Source: Theobroma cacao
Lineage: Eukaryota > Streptophyta > Magnoliopsida > Malvales > Malvaceae
Direction of reading: 5' to 3'
NCBI RefSeq assembly: GCF_000208745.1
Contig: NC_030858.1
Span: forward strand, 2,011,728-2,075,727
Length of the DNA: 64,000 bases
Below are positions 37,201-50,587 of this stretch, one piece after another (position 1 is the first letter of the stretch; each line of letters begins with the position of its first letter). A program made the translations under genes and the position numbers. Below the pieces are notes generated by a model that saw only the letters and a program-made list of their open reading frames with translations, was not told where the DNA came from and searched no databases.

Positions 37201-39141
37201 TTAGGTTGTGGGATTCGCCATCTCGAGACGATAGTCCTGATGCTGTGCTAAAAAGTGCTGCCAAAACTTTTACTGGTACACCATCCATATTGAAGAAACG
37301 CCACCGTGACCTTTTGTCACCTTTATCAGAAAGAAGAAGTGACAAAAAGCTGGAAACTGACATGACATCCAGTTTGACTAAAGATTTCTCTCGTTTGGAT
37401 GTTATGTTTGATGAGAGTGGGACTGGCAGCACATCTCAGCCTTCTCAATCTGAACCTAAAACCCACTCTGGTGCCTCCGTGGAAGAAAAAGAAAACCTAT
37501 GTCAAGCATTTGATGGGGAGCGAGACAATGGGGGAGATCGCACTGAATCGTTAGATGATAAAGCTCAGAAGAAAGATTCTAATGGAATTAATTCCCATGG
37601 GAATATGAAAAAAGAAGCCTGCGATATTGATACAAAGGCCAAAACTGACGCTGATGCTTCCAATAAAGTTGTGAGTTTTTTTTGTCCATTTATTATTTTG
37701 ATGTTAGTTTTCTAGCTTAAGGTGCAGATGTTTGATTAAATCCCTGTCAATTTTTTTGGACCTATTATTTAATGATGATTTGATTAGGAGTAATAATACA
37801 GTAATGGTGATTGTTTATTTAACTCAGACATAATGCTGATAGCTCTAAGTACATCTTACACTGTTTTCTCTTGTGGTCTTATGTTGGAAATCTTGGTCAT
37901 AATTCTTCTTTCTTTATTACTCTTCTTTTCCTTTTTGCATCAAATGTTGAATTATTTATTATTTACTAATCTCTCTCTCCCTCTCTACTTTTGACAGGTC
38001 CAACGGCCTTCAGCAGTGCTTATTGAGCATAATATAAATGATCTACTGTTGTTTTCTCCTGATCAAGTTGGTCTTAAAGTGGACAGACCATTATTGGCTT
38101 CAAGCACACGAACTCCAAGAAATCAGTATCATAAAAGCTTTGGAGCTATATCAAATCAGGGTTTTGCTTCTGAATGCTTATCCGGAAATGCATGCATAGT
38201 TGTTAGCTCTCCTACTTTGAAAATAAAGAACAGCGAAGGCCACTCAATTGCTGTTACTACTGTGCAATGTGTGACTTCATCAGCAACCGCAGAGAATTTG
38301 GTTGATAATGCTGGGATTGATGCTGCTATTGAAAATCATAATATGTTAGATTCCACTCCTCCCTATTGTCATTATGCTGTTATAGTATTATACTATTTTG
38401 TTTTGCTATTCAGTGTGCTTGTAGTGCTGCTTTTCTTTTATTTTCTACTTCAAATGCCAGGATAAATCAATTTGTTGCTTATGAACTTACTTGATGTGGA
38501 TTCCCAGATTTGGTGAAACTCCATTCAAAAGAAGTATCGAATCCCCATCAGCGTGGAAGTCTCCTTGGTTCATCAACTCTTTTGTTCCGGGTCCAAGGAT
38601 TGACACAGAAATAACAATCGAGGTATAACAACTTCAGGTAGATTTAGAATCTATAATTTTTTGCTTATGCTTACTAATAATCCGAATTCCTTTCCAGGAC
38701 ATAGGATATCTTATGAGCCCTGGGGATAGAAGCTATGATGCCATTGGGTTGATGAAGCAATTAAGTGAGCATACCGCAGCTGCTTATGCTGATGCCTTGG
38801 AGGTTTTGGGAAATGAAACTCCGGAATCAATTGTAAAGGGAAGACGATCAAACAATCCTAACGTCAACGAGGACAAGGAGAATAACCAGTTGGAAAGCCG
38901 GTCACATTTGGCTTCAAATATCCTGGTATTACTAAGAAACTATGCTTAATTTCGCCCTCTTCTTTTGCTATTATTATCGAGCAATTACTTGAAAATGGTA
39001 TGCAAACTTTTGCAGGCAGAGCGCCGGACTCTTGATTTCAGCGAATGTGGAACACCTGGAAAAGGAACTGAAAACGGGAAGTCGTCAACCTCCATGAGTA
39101 GTTTCTCAAGCCCCTCCTATCTTTTGAAAGGTTGCAGATAG
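34205..39141 (+). CDS. MYB3R: R1R2R3-MYB (MYB3R) transcription factor
   Basis: Eleven coding exons: 34205-34287, 34489-34543, 34740-34797, 34881-34975, 35090-35193, 35530-35658, 35879-37670, 37998-38344, 38508-38622, 38698-38925 and 39016-39141, giving 1043 residues. Three MYB repeats are complete: R1 about residues 40-91 (GQWTAEED to HRWQKVLNP), R2 92-143 (KGPWSKEEDE to RERWHNHLNP) and R3 144-195 (EAWTQEEE to KNHWNSSVKKKL). The large exon 7 encodes a Ser-rich regulatory region. Conserved C-terminal blocks follow, including TPFRLWDSPS and PSAWKSPWFINSF. Size and blocks fit the MYB3R1/MYB3R4 activator clade, which binds MSA sites of G2/M genes and is controlled by cyclin-dependent kinases; several Ser-Pro sites are present. 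The donor at 38344 is chosen by phase and is the least certain junction. Confidence 0.93.
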
Positions 39142-39509
39142 TGATTTCTTTTGGCTTAAAAAGCCTCCCAATGCATAACTGTTTGTAGTCTATACCATAT
39201 ATATATATGTATGTCATTTTTTTTTTCCTTTTAAAAATTTGAATTCAATTTGTTGTGGATCTAATTAATTAATTGATAAAAAGATTGTTCAAGTGCATAA
39301 AAGTTTCTCCTGCTCTCCTCACTTTTACTTGTGTCCCAAGGAAGGGTTGACAAAGAAACTGAGGCAGGAAAGGTAATATTCACCATAAAAGCTATTGAAG
39401 TGAATTTATTTTTGCCCTTTCAGTGTATTGAGGGTTACAATTATTATTGAAATGGTAACAGAGAAGCGGAAAAACAAATACAATTGATATGATTGGCTGT
39501 GAAAGGTTT
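39142..39509. other. Shared 3' region of convergent genes
   Basis: 368 bp between the MYB3R stop and the aminotransferase stop. AT-rich, with a TATATATATATG run near 39200. It probably holds both 3' UTRs and polyadenylation signals. Confidence 0.5.
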
Positions 39510-42312
<2,803 letters not shown>

Positions 42313-42418
42313 GTTAGCTTTGTTGATGCGTTTGAATGCTTAATCTACTCTTCTTCGTTTTTGTCTTTGGCAAATATTTTTGCTTTTGCTTGCCGAAACT
42401 GATAGCTGGGTTTTTGTT

Positions 42419-42426
42419 TTTATAAA
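42419..42426 (-). promoter_or_regulatory. TATA-like box of the ASP3-type gene
   Basis: The minus strand reads TTATAAAA about 110 bp before the start codon, a reasonable TATA position for a leader of about 75-80 nt. Sequence evidence only. Confidence 0.35.
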
Positions 42427-42963
42427 GAATAGATTGACAAAAAGCTCACGCCAGTACGCGGCGACTGATGGTCTCTGCCTGTTATCCGCTAACGTTTGCA
42501 TGATTCAATGGGGCCCACCTTTGCAGTTAATATGCGCGCCTTCTAAGTGGGCAAGAGGAAAATGCCACGTGGCGAATAGATTCCTAAGGTGATAGAGCAG
42601 TCGGGTTTCTGGCACGCTTGCCAAGGCAGAGTTATGTTCAACGCTTTCTACGAATATATATGGTCAGTGTCACGACTTTTCTTATTTGTCTGCAACACGT
42701 ATCCTACGTTTCCATACCTCCAGAAACCCAACTTTGTCTGTTAGGAAAGAGATGGGGGATGGGGGAATCTCCATATATAAGCAAAATTCAGTTCAGTTAT
42801 TCAATAATAGATTGGAAAATCATTAGACAGGTTCAAACAAATTGTTCAGAATTTCCTCTTGTGAGCAGCTTGAAGGATCAAGTAGTATGTGTAGGCTATA
42901 GGCTACCGTCCAGGTTTCGGTCGGATGGAAGCTGGGGAAGATACGAGAGCTCAGGGATAGGTT

Positions 42964-45900
42964 TTAGATGATGCGAGTAACTGCAGCATGTATTGCATCC
43001 GCAAGATGTGGAACTGCTTTTGAACTTAGGCCTCCCATGTTAATCCTCCTGCAAGTTAAAACGATGAGTGATGAGGAAACTTGATGAAGAGTATTGCTTT
43101 AGTTACTGATAGAAACATGACAAAGATCTAAAGATGGTTTAGGGTAAACGTTGCACAAAGGCTGATGATGAGCAAGAGAACATGAGCTAGATGACTCGAC
43201 AGGAAGAAAAACTAAACATAAAGCTATGAGTAGTAGATGAAACTACCCATCAGATGACATGTAGATATGGTATTCTTTAGTCATGAAGCGGACTTGCTCT
43301 TCATTCAATCCGGTGAAAGTATACATTCCGACCTGCCTGATAATATGGCTCCAATCCCCTGGAGTCCCTGCCAAAAGAAAAGGTAAAAAGGCCTAATCAG
43401 CAACCGTTGAGAGCCTCTCTTAATAACTATTATGTTCATGGTTGAATGATTAAAAGCAACTCATCCAACAGTCAACATAGAGGTAAAGAATTGACAGAAC
43501 TTAGAAGGATTTACCTCTGTTGCATAAAGCATCATAGAGTTGCTGGCGTACTTTGGCTAGACGATCACTCATTGCTTTCAGTTCACTAGTCCATTCGTTG
43601 TACAAGTCCCTACAGGTAAAGAATTAACAAACTGACAAGAGTTTAAAGCATGGATTCGATGCTAGATAAATCATTTCTAACACCATTGAGATTAAAAGCT
43701 CCAAAACATGGGTATACTGGAGACTTATCTTTGATAATTATTTCTAATAATCATAAGATTTATTCATATTGCCACTGGAAAGGGAATCCAACCTCATTTA
43801 CATTCTCAGACACGCCTCAACTCTATTGTGCTATTTCAGAAATACTCGTTTGAACGCATTTCTACTGTCTTTTTACCTTTTTATATTACCCCTCAGCAAT
43901 CTTCTTCTTACATAAAACAATAATTCAAAAATTTTAGAATACCAATGCCACATTTACAAGGCAGACACCTGAGTTAATTAAAAGTCTAGTAACTGAATAA
44001 TATATTACCTATCCTTCAGAATGGCAGTAACTATGGCTGCACCATGAATGGGTGGGTTTGAATAAAGGGGTCTGATCACAAGCCTGAGCTGGCTCTCAAC
44101 CCGCCTTGCCACATCCGCCGTCTTGCAAACCTATATCCAAATTATGATTATTATAGTAGTGACTAATATGCAGATATTTGGACAATCTTGTTCGGTAAAA
44201 CAGATGGATATTAGCTGTTAGGAGATTTAACATAGTGGCTTACAATGCTAAGCGAACCAATGCGTTCCCCATAGAGTCCCATGGTTTTTGAATATGATTG
44301 AGCTACAAGGCTTTCACCACCATCACAAACAAACATCCGAATGGACTGTGCATCAGCATCTAGACTTCCACTTACCAAACCCTACAAGCAGTCCATCAAT
44401 CACTAAATGAGGTTCAATTAAAAACCTAAAGCCATGAGTATTTAATAGTTGATTACCTGATAAGCGCAATCAAAAAAAGGTAATAAGCCTCTCAGTCTCA
44501 CTAACTGCCTGATCTGTTCCCACTGCTGACAAGTTGGATCAACACCAGTAGGATTATGACCACTAGCTTGGAAAAGCACAATGGCTCCAGTTAAGGCAGA
44601 GCCAAGATCTTCCAAAAGGCCTATCACCACCAAGATGAATTATCTAATCCATGAGAACAATGATGATAATCATTTCCAGTGCAAAATACTTTGTTAGGGG
44701 GGATGTTATAACCACTTTGGAATAAATCATTGTTCAGCAAAAGACAACTGACATTAGAATAAAATTAGGTATCTCTTGCGCTATCCAAATTCAGACACAC
44801 AATTATAGCTTAAACTTGTAATAAATATGATATATAGAAACTGGTGGTCCAAATCAAATTGCAGTGTGCAAGATGAAGCTTCCACAAATGAAATTTGTTT
44901 AAAAAGTAGACCTTGAAAGTCTAGCCCACGTGTTTTAGGATCATAATAACGGTAAGTCTTCAAAGCTAGTCCTGCTGCAGATAACAAATTTGGATGATTT
45001 CCATATGTTGGCTCAGGAAGGTAAACCACAAGCTGCAAATTAAGGTAGACAGTAAGGTTAAACAGTCCGATTGCATGGCATAAAGGAACAAGGGGTAAGT
45101 CATTTACTTGGCGGTAATGTTGTGCTAAAAATTCAGCCCCGAGCCTCAGTGAGCCACAACCTGACACACACTGGGCAGTAGTCACTCTACTCTCCTTGAT
45201 GGCAGGGCTTTTCAAAAGCAAATGATATAAGCAGCCAGCAACAGAAAAAATACCTTCAGCTAAAAATCAAAGCTTAAAGAAGCCAAAAAAAAAAAGTTCA
45301 TGAAATAGCCTAATAGCATCAGAGATCTTTATAATTTTAAGATTACGCAAACTGCAGCCTTGCTAAATGATACACAATCTTATAGTCAGTATTTTTAGTT
45401 TTTAAAATTTCAATACTTCCTCACCATGAGATGGGAAAATTGGTCTAATAAATATTTTAAACCAGGCTAGTAGTGCTGTACCTGCCAGAACCAAATATGA
45501 GTTCAGCACTTAATCTATTAAATTCTGCCATTCCTGTTCTGGGAAGGTACTCCTTATCAGCAGACCTAAATATCAGTCAGATAAAATGGAATTCGGTTAT
45601 GACTCGAGCAAAGTTATGATTGGAAAAACAATAATGAAATACCTACAGGTCATTAGCTAGTGTCTGCTCCACTTGTCTAACAACATTCAGCGTATGAGAT
45701 TTTCCGTCCTGTCATGCCATGAACAAAGCCCATCTATTGTTTGCATCAAAGACCAATAAGCATTGTGATATAATGAAATGCTCATGAAAGTTATCTTTCT
45801 AACATTTATCCATAATTATAGAGTTGCTGCCCAGCCATCAACAGCCTAATGAAACTGAATGGTTTGGTATCGTGTTTATTTCACTAAATACGATACCTAA

Positions 45901-46966
45901 AAGAATCAGCCTTGCAGCAATATCATGGCTTCATTTTTCTGGTGAGAAGCTGGTGATAGGAATGATCATATCGAAGTGCAAAGACTATAACCATGATAAA
46001 AGTTCACATCCTTTGGCAGCATGCCAAAATCTTGAAATGGATAGATAAATACACATTATGGATGAATGCAACCCCATATCATGAACATTCCGTCCAGAAT
46101 TATACTTGCAGTGGTCAATGTGGGTGAGAGAAATATCAATAAAACTGGCAAAGGGAACAAATGCTCACCTCTGTTCGATAAACACCAATCCCCAAGTGCA
46201 GCTTATTTGTGCTGGGGTCCTTATTGTAAGCGACTGTTGTCTTTTCATACAATATAACAGCATTAAAAACCAAGGAAATCTTAATTCTAGAAGCAACAAA
46301 CAAAATAGAGAAAGGGACTCTAATACTGGACAATGGTCAGAAATGCTGCAGCACAAGCTTCCCATCATTTTGATTAAACCAATCTAAAAAATACGGCTCA
46401 AATTTTTTATTCAAAAATTTAACATCAACTTGACTTGTTTCCTAGCCCCAATCTTTACATTGTGTATACCTCACATTGAAAATCAGGGTTGGTGATAATT
46501 TCAAGCTTAACAAGACAGAATTGAGACATTTCCTTGTGTTTCTGCCTTCAATTAGAACTTGGCCACAGTTAAGAATCAATTTTGACATATATATTCATCA
46601 AAATAGATAAAAAAAAAAATCCAGATCCAGGACCCTTTGGGAGCTCTGTAATCAAAACCTAGTTTAAGTGTTGAAACGATCATTAACCAGGTTGGATTTT
46701 TGAGTTCCTAATCAAGTACTTGCTAGTAAGCTCCATAGACAACAGCAAATTACTCCTAGGCAGTGAATGAACTCCAAACCTCTTGAATTTGAAAAGAAAG
46801 CAGTAGGGTATAGAACAAGCAGTCAGAATTTGGTACAATTACTTGGAAAAAGCATAAAAGCCAGTACCGCGTAGACTGGAATATCAGGAGCTGGAGGTAC
46901 GTTATGGAACAGAGAATCGCCAGTTGAGTCAGTTGTGGTCATCTCGTTAAGCTTCAGATACTCCAT
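42964..46966 (-). CDS. Aspartate aminotransferase-like protein, cytosolic type, diverged paralogue
   Basis: Twelve exons: 46868-46966, 46169-46240, 45647-45708, 45482-45565, 45108-45207, 44912-45032, 44457-44620, 44244-44381, 44009-44130, 43515-43609, 43247-43367 and 42964-43048, giving 420 residues with no frame break. Exon lengths match the downstream ASP3-type gene, except that its 146-nt exon is split here (62 + 84). The N-terminus [20 protein letters not shown] lacks PTS2 or a transit peptide, so a cytosolic location is inferred. The Schiff-base Lys ([12 protein letters not shown]), Asp (FFDCAYQG) and substrate Arg (SDGRINMGG) are kept. Several cofactor contacts differ: SGCGS for SGTGS, PTYGNH for [16 protein letters not shown] for [10 protein letters not shown]. 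It may be an altered or weak aminotransferase. The second ATG, nine codons in, is an alternative start. Confidence 0.85.
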
Positions 46967-47018
46967 AAGTAGTATCAAGATGAAGAATGGAAGCTAAGCT
47001 GCCGCAACAAATGTGTTT

Positions 47019-47252
47019 TTATGGTTTCTCAAGTGGAAACCTAAGTGGGTCAGGGTCAGCCTTATGGAGCGAACTCGGATATGCAGCAAATTCAATGCTA
47101 ATTTGGTTTTTTTGTTCATCAAACAGAGCTAATGTTATTGGTCTTGGTCCCCTTTGGATATCTCGATAAAGACCAGCCTTTTCACCGCCAACAACTTCCA
47201 GTTTACAAGCAGATAAAAGGGGAAAGCCAGGAGATGATTCTTCTTTTAACAA
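47019..47252 (-). other. Unexplained open frame between the aminotransferase and tetraspanin genes
   Basis: An open frame of about 77 codons with balanced composition (LPLLSACKLEVVGGEK-like middle, GLYRDIQRGPRPITLALFDE, ending PLRFPLEKP and a stop). It has no good ATG; its first codon is TTG. I do not recognise it. It might be a terminal exon of another transcript, a gene relic, or chance. Confidence 0.25.
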
Positions 47253-47311
47253 TTAACCCAGAATAAAGTACAAAAAGAATTTGACATTTTGCCATTAAGG
47301 TAACAAAAAAT

Positions 47312-49384
47312 TCAACAAACAATAGGTGTTCTTTGGGATTGCATTCTAAAAACACTCTCAACATATGCCAACAAGCTTTGTCTTGGGTGGCCTGTACGCA
47401 AAACTTCACATCTGCTACAATTCAGTCTGGTGTTAACGAGTATACCAGACCCGGTTCCCACCAGAAAGGACCTGGTGAAATCGGGTATTTCCCAATGCCG
47501 GGTCTGGGCCATTCTCTCAATGCCAACAGTCCACAGGATTATTGCTAAAGCAATGACACTGACCTGCTAAAAACAAAATGGTCCAATTACCAAATGGTCT
47601 TACATCTTTGACTCGCAAGTATGCCACAACAAACAGCCATTACTGAACAATTTTACTTTAATTTATGGTCACTTCCAAGATGTTTTCTCAATTAAAAAGT
47701 GAAAAGGATTGTAAGGAAATGATTTTCTTTCTATGAACACATTTGTGGCTATTAACCACAAAAATTTTGGGTTGCTTTCCCATCAACATAGAAAGTAAAA
47801 GCTTGCATACAAGTTTTGTACAGAAGAAGCAGTGTTGTGATTGATGGAAATGTAATCACAGGACAGCATGAAAAAGATAGGATTACCTGTGGCACTAAAA
47901 TCATGAGAGCAATCAACTGACACATCTTCTCATGGAAGATAATAAAACTCTTGAAATCTTCATGGCTCTCATCAATGTATTTAGCTATTAGCTGTCACAG
48001 AGGAACGATCGATGAAGTTAGATAGGAGGTAAGAGGAATTTACAACCAAGCTAGAAGAATGGTTTGAACCAACCGAGAGAGCTATTTGTGAAGCAACTTT
48101 AAGAAAGAAATGAGAATATTTTACTTTCAGCAAACGTTAAACCCTTTTCCAGGATTTGAACATGTCGATTGAGATTAAGCTGATTGATTGTTAACATGTG
48201 AAGCTATATTCAAACAGGAGATATCCAAAAAATGCACCACGGTAGTTAATATGGGTGTCGAGAGAGCATACCGAACTCCAGTCATACTTGAAGAAAGTTG
48301 TGACAATCACAGCAACTTCCAGAAAAAGAAGGGAGCAGATGCTGAAAATGTACTGAAAGCTTGGTTGAGGAATAGCTTGGTCAATGACTGAATGGAAATA
48401 CTACATTAAAAAATTTGAAATAATTAGTTATTCCAAAAAAGTGTTCTTTTCTTTCCACAGCACATATAAGCAATGACGAAAGCAACTTCATTGCCATCTT
48501 CCCATAAAAGTTTCAATAAATGAAACTTCAGAATCCTAGATATCCTTTTTTCCTTCTTCAGTTTTCTTCTCTCTTAATCATGGCAAGTTACAAATTAAGG
48601 AAATCCAAGCTCATTAAAAAGGATACTATGCAAAGAATGGAATTGTTGATATAATTAGAGACCATATAACTGAACAGCGTGCTCAAGCAGACAGCAATTC
48701 CCACACCTAAACATGTATAGATAAACCTGTTAAACAGAGGCAAAAATGTTCAGAAGTGCGTAGATTTGGTACCAAAGATAGCAAAGTTGGTGAGACAGTG
48801 ATTTCACATGTTTTGAACTAAAAGAAGCTAGTTGATTGTCAGAGTCCATTTGAACAAATTGAACTAAAAGAAGCCGATATATGTAAATAACTCAAAGTAA
48901 ACCATGTTTATGTACAATTTTCCATTTAGTGCTTGACCAAGCTAAGCTATCTATGTTTACGACCAAGCTTGGCCAATGCTAAATTGGAAATTCTACATAA
49001 ACATCTAACTTGAAAAGAGAAAATTTGCCTTGAACATTGATGGGTATATAAGCCCAAAACTATGAATAAGAAGAGAAACATGCTATAGTAGGAAATAATC
49101 AATGAAAACAACAACAAACATGAGAATAATATGATTTCAACATAGACCAAGAAGAAGTGCAGGTAAAACATGCTTCAACTGATACACTATTATAGGGAGA
49201 AAGAGAAATTAAGAGTCTACCATGGTTTGGGAAGAGATGAGTGAAACGGCAGTCCAGCAAAACCATCATTCCACTTCTTTTGGAGCCAGAGGGAGTAGAC
49301 AATAATGGCAATCCCAAGAAAATTCATAACGAGGTTGACTATCTTCATTGAGTAGTGCAAGCAGCACCTGCCGCACCTTGTCAT
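47312..49384 (-). CDS. Tetraspanin family protein (TOM2A-like)
   Basis: Five exons on the minus strand: 49221-49384, 48663-48726, 48272-48400, 47887-47991 and 47312-47563, giving about 237 residues. The N-terminus MTRCGRCCLHYSMKIVNLVM leads into membrane span 1 (FLGIAIIVYSLWL). LPKPWFIYTCLGVGIAVCL starts span 2, YIFSICSLLFLEVAVIVTTF is span 3, and LIALMILVPQVSVIALAIIL is span 4, giving the four-span tetraspanin plan. LPKPWFIY and the Cys-rich N-terminus recall plant TOM2A-type tetraspanins, which sit in the tonoplast or plasma membrane and organise protein complexes. The exon 2 donor and exon 3 acceptor were picked by phase and are uncertain. The C-tail after span 4 is unusual, without the family's common acidic or Arg-rich tail. 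Confidence 0.68.
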
Positions 49385-50587
49385 GGCTGGCTGGCTGGCC
49401 GGCAGATAAGTGTCCCTAATTGGTCACAAACACTATTGGTAAGCAAGCAAACATTGACTTGCCTTTCGATCTGAGATACCACTGAACGGAGACTTTATGT
49501 ATCAGAGTGGTGGTGGCCCCAGCCATGCGGTTAGGCCGAGAAGAGAAGAGGAGCATGTGTCTCATGAGAAAAAGAAGAGAAAAGGTAGCCTTAAGGCTTC
49601 CATATTTTTAGGGACACAATTGTTCTCTGGGCAATTTGGAGTCGACACGTGCACTTGACTATGAGAGAGCGAGTGAGCAAGTGATGATCGAGAGAGAAAT
49701 AGATGTAATTGCCAAAATGGTGGTTACGTTGAAAGTTAGATGGGATACGAACAACGACTGCAGTATGAAGAAGACGAAGAAGAAGAGAAGCAAGGGGCGG
49801 GTGCATCTGCCATTCAAAACGTGAAACAAGTCAAACAATTCCTGCAGCGGATGGGGACTGAAATTACAGAGTCTTTGATATTTTAGGTGTAAAACAACGA
49901 TAGCCCTTTGGAAGGAAAGCATCGTCAAGGCCAAACCAGTTCCAACTCCTATGGCAATATCCAAGGCTTTGGAAAGAGCACAGAAATTTCCTGAATTTCT
50001 GAATAATGCAAGTTCGATTTCCTCTAGCCAATGGTCGTCTAACCCACAATGGAAAAACAAGTCACCAAACCTTCTAGTGAATTATGAATATTTTTCCTTT
50101 AAAATTATGGTCCGCACAAAACTTCTGGAAAGAATCGTCATCGATGCCAAATCTTGCTTCTGCAACTAATATAAACCATGAGAGGCAATGTAGGTAATAT
50201 TGGATGGAAATCAGCTTCGTCCCTCACGGAAGGAGCAGAGTACTTAATGACATTCATTTTGCACGGTTGAATGTTCAGTTCATTGATTGCTCGATAGATG
50301 ATTACAGTATCACGACAAAAAATGTTCTGCCATGCCAGCAAAGCATAACTAGGATTAAACCTCTTTTGACGTTCTTAGTTCTTACGGTGCTCATATCAAG
50401 GAACTATTTATATCTTAAATTGAATTCGACACAGCAGGTACACAACTACATCTGAAGCCAAGCACATTCCACTAATTCAAAAATAAGGCATCAAAATGCC
50501 CATGTAAATAAAATTAAATCTCTGCCAAGTGTGAAGGTAAAACCATCAAGTAAAATCTGTCTACTCCAAGCGAGATAAATTGGCAAC
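49385..50587. other. Spacer between the tetraspanin and eIF3L genes
   Basis: 1.2 kb holding the tetraspanin promoter and the eIF3L 3' flank. An open minus-strand frame at 49659-50060 includes a hydrophobic, repeat-free stretch, but I do not recognise it and find no supporting splice context. Confidence 0.4.

Noticed and set aside
35868..37715. The 615-codon open frame as a single-exon gene
   Set aside because: It is exon 7 of MYB3R plus intron read-through; the MYB repeats lie in the upstream exons.
49659..50060. Minus-strand open frame of 133 codons with a hydrophobic segment
   Set aside because: I considered a small membrane protein, but the frame has no recognisable family and no conserved context.
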